Below are positions 42,071 through 53,906 of a DNA stretch of 64,000 nucleotides, one piece after another. The stretch is taken from NCBI GenBank assembly GCA_029216955.1, contig JANAVB010015627.1, positions 1 through 64,000 on the forward strand. Reading direction: 5' to 3'. Position 1 is the stretch's first letter. Every line of letters begins with the position of its first letter. Under the pieces are notes generated by a model that was not told the DNA's origin, ran no database searches, and worked only from the letters and a program-made list of their open reading frames with translations. The DNA is from Iris pallida (taxonomy: Eukaryota > Streptophyta > Magnoliopsida > Asparagales > Iridaceae). A program made the translations under genes and the position numbers.

Positions 42071-42545
42071 CAACCACGAAAGCGTCATTGTGGATTACAG
42101 TCCGCTTCCATACTGCGATCGCCACGACATTTTCTGGGAGAGGATGGTGCACTTTCGGAAGGGAGGAGACAGCTCCAGAGCGGACGTCATAGCAGGTTTC
42201 TTGGCCTGGAACTGCGTCGCGTGCCGAGTAATGCACCACTGCTTCACCAGGATCGACACTTGGCGGCCCGGCACGGGATCCTACTCCCACGAATGCTCTA
42301 CCTACTATATGGAGCCGAGGGACTCGTACGACCCCGAAGGTCGTTATCCTCGTATTCGCGCTTGTCTGGCACCTGTTTCTGATGGGTTCATGTACTTTAG
42401 ATCCTTCATCAGAGACTGCCCCCAGTGCGAACGTCGACACTGGAACTTCGTCGACGAGTACTCGTTGAACTTGCACGACCAGATTACAGCTGGACCTTTC
42501 TGCTACCCCGACTATCTCAATGATGCTACACGCGCTAGCGAGTAG
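42071..42545 (+). pseudogene. Cys/His-rich family copy 6, 3' part
   Basis: Continues copy 6 after element A and the second TTCCC. It has NHESVIVDYSPLP, FLAWNCVACRVMHH, TGSYSHECS, CLAPVSDGF, IRDCPQCERRHWNFVDEY and AGPFC, then the family stop at 42543-42545. Together with 25724-25824 the coding length is 576 bases, identical to copy 5, with no other stop or frame change. The retrotransposon is therefore the only lesion visible in this copy. Confidence 0.8.
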
Positions 42546-43465
42546 CCCCGCGCCAAGTTCTTGAGTGGATCATATCAAGAAGACCGATATTGTCGCCGCT
42601 AGGTTAATGGACATCATCATCTAATCTATCAAGTTTGTTCTTGATAGCCACCACCATTATACTCTTGGCAAGTTCTTGTGCTAGCTAGCTAAGTAATCTT
42701 TTTCATCGCAACTTCATTTCTTGATTGGTAGTATCCAATAGGTTGAGCTTAGTTTCTCTCCTGTTTGATTCTTAGCAATCAATCTTAATCGTTAAAAAAA
42801 TGGTTTTGAGGTATTGTAAGAGTGGGCTCAAATTCTTTAGCTTCATTAATTGTTCATCATGTACTTAAAACTTATTGTTTGCATGTTGCAACTATGCCCA
42901 TAGTTCTTGGGATCAATTCACTGTGAGCAAACAATGCTGGCACTGATTTAGTGTACTAATTTTGGTTGTGAGCTCATTTCTTGCGAAGTGCTTGATCTGT
43001 AGTGTATTCTTTGGTTGTGAGCTCATTTCTTGATTTGGTATGTAATTGAATTCATGTATTTAGGGTCTTTAGGTACTCTAATTGGGACAATGTTATTCTT
43101 GGGAAGTTCTTGAATTGTAATGAACAACTTTGTTTTCATGTTCTTGTATTCAAACTATTGTTGTTTGCGAATTTTGACCATAAGTTCTTGAGATCTGTTC
43201 ACTGTGTACAAAATTGACTGAACAAACAAAAGATGGCATGCACTGATTTAATTTTGCAACCCTTTATTTATTTTTTATTTTTTGAACAGAAAGAAAGGGT
43301 GGGGGAAAGCTCAATCCTTTATTTATTTTGGTAATGCAAATGTCTAAGATCCTAGTTATATAAATTGCAAGATAATCCATTTTGCATCAAGAATTGTCAA
43401 CAATGTAAAAATATGTTGCCACAAGGTTTGTTTAAATATACTTGGAACTCATCTTTGGCCATAGA
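42546..43465. other. 3' flank of copy 6 (duplicated unit)
   Basis: Matches the flanks of copies 1, 3 and 5 (CATTTCTTGATTTGGTATG, ACTGTGTACAAAATTGACTG, GGTTTGTTTAAATATA). The match ends at about 43465, close to the left end of element C. Confidence 0.6.
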
Positions 43466-43736
43466 TTTGGGTTGTTGGGCCAGTACTTTTTGTGCTCGAC
43501 GTACTATCCACGGTTTGGGTTGTTGTGCTGGGATTGTTCTTATTTCTTAGTCATTCCTACAAAACAGAGTAAACCCGTTAGTATTTTTCAAAAATATCTA
43601 CGGGCTTACCTGTATGGAACTTTTACTTCATGCAGCATGTCAACAAGCAATCAATCGAGCCATCGCAACAAACATTCCAACAATGAAACATCTTTCGAAA
43701 ATCCGAGGAAACATAACTGTGCTCTGATACCAATTT
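43466..43736 (-). other. Element C leader with primer site
   Basis: On the minus strand TGGTATCAGAGC (tRNA-iMet complement) starts three bases after the LTR end at 43737. The rest resembles an untranslated leader and is truncated on the left, at the border with the copy 6 flank. Confidence 0.75.
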
Positions 43737-45000
43737 GTCACGCCTCGAGTCGACAAACCGTTCGTCCCCGGTGTTATTTTGCCGAATCGATCGTCCTCGC
43801 TAAGGCGTGATGTCGTACGGGTCTGGAATTGTACTCGTACAAGGCAAGAACGTTATGTTGATTTTTTTATATTGAAACGCCAAGTTGAAACTTCACAAAT
43901 ATCACATCAAATTGAGATGCAGTATAGGAAGATAGAAATATACTTTTTTATTCATAGCTTGCAACGAAGTGCAAGTCGTAATTACATTGGATGCCGTTGC
44001 GGCTACATTGATTGAAAACAAAAGAAACATACTCGACAAGCTGCCTGAACTAACACTTGCCGTTCCATACATTTGCCCCTTTATACATAAGCCTTCGATT
44101 GAATTGGCTTCAAAATACTTCAGGATATGAAGAGCTTCAAAACGCCTCTCCGTACTTTAGCTTCAGTTTAGAGCTCCCATTGCACCTGGGGAATTGGGGG
44201 AGGGGATTAGCACACTTGCTAAGTGGACGAGACGAACCCACTCGTCTAAACTGACTCTGATTGTTAAGGTAGGCATTCTTTAGAGTTGTCTTTCTATTAG
44301 AACTAAATGAGTTCAGTTCATATCGATAGCCATCTTTGAAGAAGTTATAAAGCAGTGAAACATAATAATTTATTCCGATTCTTACTACGGCCGTGATCGT
44401 CCCTCTATAAAAACGGAGATAATACTTACTACCTGTATAGACAATAGGTGAGCATGCTACTATCTTATGTGCGCTACTATCTTATGTGCGCGGTCATTCA
44501 CGTGGGGCTATCTCAACGGTATTTCGGACCGTTCAGTCTAAGTTGCAAGCCTGACTGACGGTCCCACAATGCATCATTGTCTAGGAATAATTATTCATTC
44601 CCCCTAGGTCGATTCGATTCCGATGTCCCGGATACCGATTCGAGAAAAATCAAATTTGTGCACAAGCTGTCCATGACCATGCCAATGCGTGAACAATTTA
44701 ATATATGCAAACAATTTGTATAGCACGGACAGTATTGAACGACATTATCATTTCTTTCAACTCATGCTACGATTCATTTTTCCTAAAGTCGTACTCCCGA
44801 TTTAGCGTCTTGTAGGCACCAAATTGTCCGAAGCATCATAACCTACGATCGACGTTTCATATTATTTTGCCGCACGTAAAATAGTCTATCTTTTTACTAG
44901 AACCTTAAACTTTCTCGTTTATGTGAGAAACTTGTATTTTTAGAATAAATTCGAGTTCTTGACCTTAGTGGATTGGCATGCATTTAACTTGGCATCGTCG
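43737..45000 (-). repeat. Element C LTR
   Basis: The minus-strand end is ...CTCGAGGCGTGACA at 43737. The other border is not exact. It lies beyond the pol end motif TTTCGTAACGAAATTTC (about 45020-45036). The segment CATCACGCCTTAGCGAGGACGATCG near the end is shared with the LTR of element E, so the two families are related. Confidence 0.6.
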
Positions 45001-45632
45001 ATTTGAATGAATTCGAGGCAAAGAAATTTCGTTACGAAACAGAGCAGAAAAGAAGGGGCCGAATCACCCACCAAGTTCTTTGATCGTGCCGACCATCGAA
45101 GCGCTTCGCAACGTTCAAGTTTTAGTTACGCGAGCTCCTGCAATGGCACCAATACTTTGTTAGGATTCCTTCTTTATTCCTTCGCTTCGAAATTCGTAAT
45201 TGCATTCAGAAAATGATACGAAAGCACTTCATTAAAACCAAGCGACAAAAGCTCCAAAAAAATCATACAATGGTCCGACCCCATCGAAGGAACTCTTATA
45301 TAGAGCTCACTCGCCGAGACGCAGCCTGCTGTATCTAGGACTTAGATCGTGCACGTATTTTCAAAGTCGTGAAATATGGAAAACATCGTGCACATCAGCC
45401 AAGGCAGGAGGTAGTGCGATCCGATAAGCTACCGTTGTAACTCGTTCGATTATCTCGAAGGGGCATACAAATCTCGGACTCTATTTGCCTTTAACGTCGA
45501 ACCGCATCACACCACGCATGGGCGTTACTTTCAGAAACACATGGTCCCCGACCAAAAACTCTAGCGGTTGTCGGCGAATATCTGTGTAGCTCTTTTGTCG
45601 ACTTTGCGTGATATAGAGTCTATCTCGGATGA
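45001..45632 (-). pseudogene. Element C pol tail
   Basis: Minus-strand reading in shifting frames gives LEFLVGDHVFLKVTPMRG, SPRFVCPFEIIERV and VAYRIALPPALADVHDVFH, the post-integrase segment of Del/Tekay chromoviruses. Stops and frame changes follow. The coding region is cut at 45632 by element D and resumes at 59804. Confidence 0.75.
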
Positions 45633-47125
45633 TGTCACGACCCGCACCCTAGAGTAAGGGCACGAGACGTGGGTACGTCCAGCCTATGCCGCAGTGTCGA
45701 CGGTAGAACGCTGTCCTAGGTCACAACATCTAACAATTGAAGGTAATACAGTTATACTCCCCGAATGGGGGTGACATAACAGAAATAAACTCAACCACAG
45801 CTAAGGTAGAACAGATAAGATAGATAGATAATGAAAGATAACAATATCCAGAACAGAGAATCACAGAGATACAATCCAGAGTTCTAAGTGTCTAAAAATA
45901 AATACATCTCAGGATATCTCAAAGTCTAGTACAATAATCCCAAAAAGTAAGACAATCCTAAACTAATGGAGTGTCGTTTACAGCTAATAGATCCTACTGC
46001 TGGTCCAAATCTGGGCACTCATCTAGTGTGGCACCGTAGTAAGTAGGGTAGAACGCCTCAGCCTCGTCCTCTATAATATTTCAACAGGTCCAGTCAGGAC
46101 GGGAACGAGCACATATCTCTCAACAGTTCATATCAGGTTAGGAGTATAAATCATTGCAATAGAGTAAAATACAGGAAGTGCTGAATGGAAGTACAAGTAA
46201 AACATGAGATATTTTGTAACTAGAAATAGATACATGATAGTAAGACTGTAAGTGACTACGTGATTTAGAGTACAATATGGTTATGTAAACGGCTTAGGGG
46301 CACATGAATACAAATAAGGAGGCACATTTATACAGCTACTTGGGATAGTGTTCACATAACCAATTCTACTCACCCCACCCTAATCAGTACACAAGGATCC
46401 ATTCAAGTTACGTTATAAGCACATGAATACAACTAAGATACGTGAACTCATGTAATGAGTAGTACATGAGGCACGTGAAAGCACATGAGAACATGTAAAA
46501 AACATGAACTAGTACGAGTACAGGAGTACGTGATGCACATGATAAAGTACATAAACATGTAATACCCGATGCACCCGTAGAGGGATAACATCTCAGGAAG
46601 GGATCCATATAGTACTAATCCGTGAAGATACGTGTCAGCATCATATAGAGTAATCTAGAGCATGAATATATCCAGACAGGTATGAAAAGATCAGAGAATG
46701 TACTCGCCTGCTATCTAAAAGTTCGAGATGAAAGTACTGTCCGAGGAGTGGTGTCTGGCTCCTATTTAGAACAGTACGAGTCACAACAAGTCCAGAATGA
46801 TAATACAATGCAAATTAATGCATTCTATATGAAACTAGGTCAATCTAGACCAAAGTCAACTCTTGGTCAACTCTGGTCAACCCTAGAAGTCAAACTAGGT
46901 CAACCAAGTCTAATCTAGGTCAAACTAGTCTAATCTAGGTCTAACCAAACTATTCTAGGTTCTAACAAGTCTACTCTAGGTTATACTATGACTAATAGTC
47001 TATTAGAAAACATCTATCCAATACTCTATAACATAATCTATAACACGCCATATCATCTATACAATACATTAGTCCTATGGTATTCCATACTCTATGACAC
47101 ATAGCATAACCCCACACATCATGAC

Positions 47126-47238
47126 ACCATATATATATATATATATATAATATTTTTTTTTATATATATATATACAAGTTTTCCTATATATGTGTATTCC
47201 TATATATATATATAGGAATACACATATATAGGAAAACT

Positions 47239-47320
<82 letters not shown>

Positions 47321-47342
47321 AATACACATATATAGGAAAACT

Positions 47343-47431
<89 letters not shown>

Positions 47432-47434
47432 TTT

Positions 47435-47474
<40 letters not shown>

Positions 47475-47476
47475 AC
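47126..47476. repeat. TA microsatellite with perfect 66-bp palindrome
   Basis: A long TA repeat within the LTR. At 47175-47240 CAAGTTTTCCTATATATG...CATATATAGGAAAACTTG is a perfect palindrome. Half of it (GGAATACACATATATAGG) recurs near 47319. The Tyr/Ile-rich frames across it are not genes. Confidence 0.85.
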
Positions 47477-49401
47477 AATGCCTATATATATTAGGTACAT
47501 ACATAGAGTGTGAGGGGGAAACACATAACAGGTGTGTCAGTGTGTCTAGCCCATAGGCTTGTGTGAACAACACAAGGGTGTGTGACTAGTGCCAAAGGAC
47601 ACTGTGATAGATTAGAGGGTGAGTGAGCAAGGAACTAAAATCTGTGAATAAACTGTGGTGTGGTGTGTGTACTGTTCAAGAGAAACTGGAATAACATGGA
47701 CTAAATCCCAGGTTAAGAAGAGCAGTTAACAATGAGTGTGTGTGTGGCTAGAGGGCCAAATTCAGTCCATAGCATTAATTAACAGTCAAAACAGTACACA
47801 CATTGATCTCCAAAACAGTTAACAGTTAATAAATAGGAACTGGAATCTACTTCCTAGCCCAGGTTAACACCACATAGGAAAGCAATGGAAGGGAATCAAT
47901 GTAACAGTTATTAAGTTGAAACCAAAAACTCTACATACCAATTCCCATATCATAAATCAATCCTTAATCTCAGATTTTTACCTTCATATATAAACTCAAA
48001 AAAACTAATAAGGGACCAGTCCAACAAACTGAACTCAAACCCAGGTAATAAAAACTGAGAACAAATCTCATCCCAGCCAACATATTGAATCATAGGTTAT
48101 CAAGGATTTAAACTCAGTTTTAAAAGAAGAAGAATCTCTGGTTTCAACAGTGAACAACATTGATATAATGAAAGGAAAAATCTGTGCATTATGTGACAGT
48201 AAGGAAAGGAGGAAAATTCAGTTTACAGTTAAGAGGGGGGTCACTAACTCATATCAAAATTCCTTAACTAAAGTCCCAAACAGTCTAATATGATAATCCT
48301 TATTTCAGATTTAATGTAAGCAACAGTTCAATAGCAGTTTACAATTAAACATGAAAAATTCAGTTTGCAGTACATTCATTGGAATCAATCAAATGTGAAA
48401 TCAGATTTTAGCCCATTGGAAAGGAAACAGTTGTGCAAAAAACCAATCTCAGGTTTCATGTTGAAAACTGGGAATCAACTCACAACCAATAATCAGTTAA
48501 CAGCCTATTCAATAATTATCTCAGGTTTTGACATGAATGTAAAGGAAATCAATTCTCAGGTTTCAACAGAAAACAGCATTGAAAACAATAAAGAGGAAAC
48601 AGTGAACAAATCTAATAATATGGTGAAAACCATTCTCAGGTTTGACATAAATCATAACTCAAATTTTAGTTTAATAACATCATGAACTCAGTTCATATAA
48701 ACAGGAAAAAAACATTAAGTTCACAACAGTTGAAAACCAACTCAACTCGAATACCAAAATCCCATCTACACATCCCCAAGCCCAACTCGAATGCCCTACA
48801 CTTAGTTAACATAATATGTAACCTGTAGGGATCCAAAAATCAGTTGAAAAACATATCACAAGAGAATTAAAATGGTTAGGAAAAACTGGAAATCAAAGTA
48901 TCAGAACATGTATCAGAGAAGGCAGTTAATTAAAACCATTTCGAGCCAAAACACAATCTAAAACCCAAACAATTATGTAACGTGGTGTAACAGGGGTTTA
49001 ACATCACATTTAGGATCTTAATTAAACATTAAAACATAATTTGAAACATTTAAAATCGATTTAACAACAGAGCATACACACAGCCCACGCACGCACCAGT
49101 GTTCTCCCCGTGCACACGGAATAACGTGTCCGACACGACACGAGGACTCGTGAAACTTTGCGAGCCTCGTGTCAGTCAGTGTCCCTAGCCCTACGCCAAA
49201 AATCACGTGTCGAAGTCGCGTGTCCAGCGCGCAGTAGCCCCCGAGTAGTAGGGGAGCTACAGTATCGCGCACACGCACCCGCACCCGCGTGTTCCCGTGT
49301 CCCTACGACTCGACACGACACACAAAATACCACACGATACTGGGAATCCTTAGACAACACCTAGGGCTAATTTTCTATTCATTTAGAATCAAAAATCTCG
49401 A

Positions 49402-49423
49402 ACGAAATGTCCCGACATTTCGT
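49402..49423 (-). other. Conserved LTR hairpin, element D left
   Basis: Stem ACGAAATGTC/GACATTTCGT with a 2-base loop. The stem is kept although one base pair differs from element B. The loop is shorter than in the right LTR. Confidence 0.65.
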
Positions 49424-50243
49424 CGAACACCTAGATCTAACTCTGATACGTGTCCGATACGGACACAAAACGAGTCCAAAACCTAGGGTTAGCCTATCCT
49501 ACTATTAGGTGAGGGCTAGGGCTTCCCTAAAATGATTTTTGACAGAATTTAAGGGCATTAAATAGGATTATACCTATAGGTGTACAAGCTCCCAAAAAGC
49601 TCCAAAGAGAAGGATCTCTTAAACCACAAAAAGCTCTCCAAATTGTTTCCTTCCTGTCAAAACTTATTACCAACAGCAAGAACACAGGAATTAGGTCCTA
49701 TTGCAATTTATTTGAAGGAATTTGGAGAAGAAATAGATTTTCTAAGGATTTACAAAGTTGGGGACTCACCTCTTCCAAATGGCAAGTTTCCTAAAGAGGC
49801 AACCCTAGTTTTAAGAGCATATAAATAGGGGAGGGGCTGACCAAAAAGGCTATTCAGAATTCCTAGGATTAGGGCTTGGTTCAATGGGTGTGGGCTATGG
49901 GCCATTAAGCCTATTAGTCATAAAATGACTTGTGACTTCACAAGCCATTTCCATATCAAACTAACTCCTAATTTCACCAAATTAATCCCAATGAGTTCAT
50001 CCTCATGAACTTAAGTCAACCTAGGTTCTCAAATCCTAATCTCTTAGTCAAGACCTAGGTTAGCCACTAGGTTAGTCTACAAGGTCAACTTAAGTCAAAG
50101 TCTCTAAAACACCAAAAACAATTATTCTAAAAATCACTCAAAAATCACATTAATTAAATATAATAATAATAATAATTCAAATTAAATTCTAAAATTTTTG
50201 AAAATGACCAAAATACTCTCAAGCTAGAAAAGTGGTAGTGACA

Positions 50244-50320
50244 AATCTAGCCCCCTAAAATAATTTCGTCCTCGAAATTTAAAGGCGAAACTAACTGCTA
50301 AGAAGGATAGAAAGTATACC
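50244..50320. other. Element D 3' internal end
   Basis: On the minus strand AAATTTCGAGGACGAAATTA is followed by TTTTAGGGGGCTAGATT next to the LTR. This is the conserved pol end plus polypurine tract of this lineage. Confidence 0.75.
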
Positions 50321-50735
50321 TCATGGTCCAAAAAGATAGGGGTACCGCTCGTGCATCTCATCCTCCCGCTCCCAGGTAGACTCTCCTGGAGAATGATGCC
50401 TCCATGCGACGCGTACCAAGGGTATCACCTGGTTTCCTCGATACCTTCTCTCGACGATCCAGAATCTCCACAGGCTGCTCTGGATAACTGAGAGTAGGTC
50501 CAACCTCTATCTCCGAGTGATCGAGTATATGGCTAGGGTCAGCCACGTACCGTCTCAGCTGTGATACGTAAAATACGTTGTAGACGCCCACTAGTGCAGA
50601 TGGCAAGTCTAGCCTGTATGCCACGTCACCGACTCTCCTGCTGATAACGAAAGGGCCGATGAAGCGCGGGCTAAGCTTCCCACCTCCACCAAAACGTATC
50701 GTACCACGAGTCGGAGATATCCGCAGAAAAATCAT
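50321..50735 (-). pseudogene. Element D post-integrase and chromodomain-like tail
   Basis: The frame 50735-50358 carries LRISPTRGTIRFGGGGKLSPRF, IGPFVISRRVGDVAYRLDLP and VFYVSQLRRYV. After a frame change, 50503-50321 carries VIPLVRVAWRHHSPGESTWEREDEMHERYPYLF in segments. This is the typical Del/Tekay C-terminus, with a degenerate chromodomain fold. Confidence 0.85.
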
Positions 50736-50958
50736 GTCTCCAACCTAATCACAATCAAGGTCTCAAGTTACTAAAAATCAAACATGATCAATCAACAAAA
50801 CAAAATACAACCTACTTCTAATCCTATCTCTAAAACTGTACCTCAAACTCCAGCGGCCTCCGGTGGCTATCGGCCCAGTGCCGATGTCTGTCATGTGCCA
50901 CGCGAAGTCTGTCCCTGATGAGCTTCACCTTCTCGGCTGCGTCAACAACCATCTCTGG

Positions 50959-51726
50959 TCACAGTAAAGCTCGCTCTCCAATATCATCCCAAGATAAGGG
51001 TGTACGACACCTACGCACGTACAGAGCCTCAAACGGTGACATCTCAATGCTGGCCAGAAAACTGTTATTGTAAGCAAACTCTACCAAATGCAGGTGATCC
51101 TCCCAGGAACCTCCAAAATCCAGGACACACGTCCGCAATATATCCTCAAGGGTCTGAATAGTCCTCTCTAACTGTCCGTCCATCTGGGGGTGGTATGCGG
51201 TACTAAACTTGAGCTGAGTGCCCAAGCTAGTCTGTAGACTCCTCCAGAAATGGGAAGTAAAGCGGCTATCCCGATCTGAGACTATGCTGACGGGAACTCC
51301 GTGAATCCTGACTATCTGCCTCATATACAACTTCGCGAGCCTCTCTGTAGACGTACCCACCTTGAATGGCAAGAAGTGGGCCGATTTGGTCAACCTGTCA
51401 ACGATGACCCAAATCGCGTCTTTTCCTCCTGGTGTACACGGCAACCCCGATACAAAATCCATGGTAATATGTTCCCACTTCCACTCTGGAATGGGCAACG
51501 GCTGCAACAATCCCCCGGGCCTCTGCCTCTCTGCCTTGACCTGCTGACAGATCAAGCATCTGGCTACAAAGTTGGACACCTCCCTCTTCATCCCGTACCA
51601 CCAGACATGCTCTCGCAGATCCCCTGTACATCTTGTTGGCACCAGGATGTATAGAATACTACGATCTGTGAGCCTCCTGTATAACCTGCTCTCTGAGCTC
51701 CCCGCTAGGTACACATAACCTGGCAC
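50959..51726 (-). pseudogene. Element D integrase
   Basis: An open frame of 255 codons. The zinc domain is partly out of frame at the start (LREHVWWYGMKREV, CLICQQVKAERQ is in frame). The DDE core is visible: ITMDFVSGLP (first Asp), IVSDRDSRFTSHFW (second Asp), and DGQLERTIQTLEDILR (Glu). The end reads FAYNNSFLASIEMSPFEALY. The catalytic residues look intact, but the polyprotein around it is frameshifted. Confidence 0.9.
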
Positions 51727-51816
51727 CGTGCCTCAGGGCACCATTCCTCTGAAAGTGAGAACTCGGTATCCTCTACTCCCATACTGATCTGCTCTCGGAT
51801 ACACCGTAGAGCCACA

Positions 51817-53563
51817 TTATCGAACTGTGCCGTCTTGATCCTGTCTATCAAGTCCGACTATATCTGAAGGCCCCATAACTGCATCTGCACTCCGGGCACA
51901 ATCACCTCTATCCCAAGGCTCTCCAAAATCTGTAAGCAGGTACCGATCTATAGTCAAACACATGACTGTCGGATACCTACTCAAGGCATCGGCAACCACG
52001 TTGGCCTTCCCTGGGTGATACTGGAGTGCGATATCAAAGTCCTTCATCAACTCAAGCCACCTATGCTGCCTCATGTTCAAACTCCTTCTGAGTGAACACG
52101 TACTTCAAGCTCTTGTGGTCTATGAAGATCTCCACCCTCCTCGCCATACAGATAGTGCTTCCATAACTTCAAAGCAAAAATCACCGCCGCCAGCTCCAGG
52201 TCATAGGTAGGGTAGTTCTTCTCATGAGGACGTAATTGCCTGGAAGCATAGGCAATCACCTTTCTATGCTGCTGCAAGACACAACCCAGCCCCTTCCCTG
52301 AAGCATCACTATAAATAGTGAATCCACCTGATCCTGAAGGCAATGTCAGAATCGGAGCTGTCGTAAGCTGCTTCTTTAACTCATCAAAAGCTGCCTGACA
52401 CTCCTCTGACCAAACAAACTCAGTATCCTTCCGGGTCAACCGTGTCAACGGCTCTGCAACCCGGGAGACATCCTGCACAAATCTCCGGTAATATCCTGCC
52501 AGCCCCAGGAAACTCCTGATCTCTGCTACTGAAGTCGGCGCTGTCCAAGCCTCAACTGCTACAATCTTCTTGGGGTCAACTGAGATACCATCTCCAGTCA
52601 CCACATGCCCCAAGAAGTCCACCCGGTCCAAGAAAAACTTACACTTGGAGAGTTTCCCATAAAGCTGCTCCTGCCTGAGAGTCTCTAGCACTATTTGCAG
52701 ATGCTCCTCGTGCTCCTCCTCAGTCTTGGAATATATCAAGATATCATCAATGAACACCACCACGAACTTGTCCAAGTACTGGTGGAACACCTTGTTCATT
52801 AGATTCATAAACACTGCTGGTGTATTGGTTAGCCCAAACGGCATAACCAAAAACTTAAACTGCCCGTACCGCGTCCTGAAAGCGGTCTTGGGGATATCCT
52901 CCTTCTTCACCTTCTCCTGGTGATAACCCGACCTCAATCAATCTTGGAGAACACCCGAGCTCCGCTCAACTGATCAAACAGATCATCGATCCGCGGCAGT
53001 GGGTATCTGTTTTTGATTGTCAGGTTGTTAAGTACCCTGTAGTCGATACACATACGTACCGACCCATCCTTCTTGGGTACGAAAAGTACCGGTGCACCCC
53101 AAGGTGAAGAACTCGAGCGAATGAAGCCCTTGTCCTGCAGCTCATCCACCTGCTTTTTCGCTCCACTAACTCGCTGTTGTTCACTCGATAGACATGCTGG
53201 AAGATCGGTTCCGCACCGGGAACCAAGTCTATCGAGAACTCTATATCTCTGTCCGGTGGAAGCCCTGGCAACTCTTCTGGAAATACGTCCATAAACTCTG
53301 CGATCAAGGGATACGGAGCCACCTGCTCCTCGACTGATGCTCCACAGAAGACTCCGCCGTCCTGCTCTGCCTGCCGTCGGGTAGTACTCAAACTCTGGCT
53401 CTCCTGGAGCCCCGAACAAAACTCTACCCCCACGGCAATCAATACGGGCGTGGTGTCTACTCAGCCAGTCCATACCTAATACAATGTCGTAGTTCGGTAA
53501 TGGCATGACTAGTAGACTCACCCTCAATCTCGGCCTCCCAAAATGACACTCCGCCCTCTGCAA
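51817..53563 (-). pseudogene. Element D reverse transcriptase and RNase H
   Basis: Frame 53563-52934 has [16 protein letters not shown] (end of protease) and [17 protein letters not shown]. Frame 52937-52077 has [21 protein letters not shown], the catalytic [23 protein letters not shown], and RNase [14 protein letters not shown] with [20 protein letters not shown] frame change near 52100 leads to [14 protein letters not shown] and [14 protein letters not shown] in 52080-51817. Nearly complete, with few disabling changes. Confidence 0.9.
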
Positions 53564-53570
53564 ACATCAC

Positions 53571-53906
53571 TCACGAGGATGACCCCACCCCCGGTCGTGA
53601 TCTTACAGGTCCTAGGCAATGGTTCGAAATCAAACTGTGTCTAATAGCATATAATACAGACACAAAGCTGTGGGAAGCCCCGGAATCAAAGAGTGCAAAT
53701 GCTGGAAGGGAGTCGAGAAGAACCGAACCTGCTATCAGCTCTCCGATAACCTCAGCATCCTCAGCTGCCATGGCAAAGCTCGCCCCTGCTGTCCACCTCG
53801 TGCCTGCTACTGGTGCTGCTGGAACCTCTGCTGCTGGATCGGCAGGACTGGTCCCCTCTGTTGGCCTGCTGGAGCCTTGGCTCCACCTTCCTGCTGTCCT
53901 CGCCAA
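53571..53906 (-). pseudogene. Element D protease
   Basis: The frame contains LFDSGASHSFV, the aspartic protease active site (Asp-Ser-Gly), preceded by a Pro/Thr-rich spacer. The rest of the domain continues in the next frame after a change near 53570. Confidence 0.85.

Larger units (their letters stand above)
45633..50243 (-). repeat. Element D 3' LTR (left)
   Basis: Plus-strand start TGTCACGACCCGCACCC, end GTGGTAGTGACA. Longer than the right LTR mainly because of an expanded TA repeat (about 47130-47475). Short frames inside are not genes. Confidence 0.95.

Noticed and set aside
47075..47573. Long Tyr/Ile-repeat reading frames on both strands
   Set aside because: Translation of a TA microsatellite inside an LTR. 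No domain or start context.
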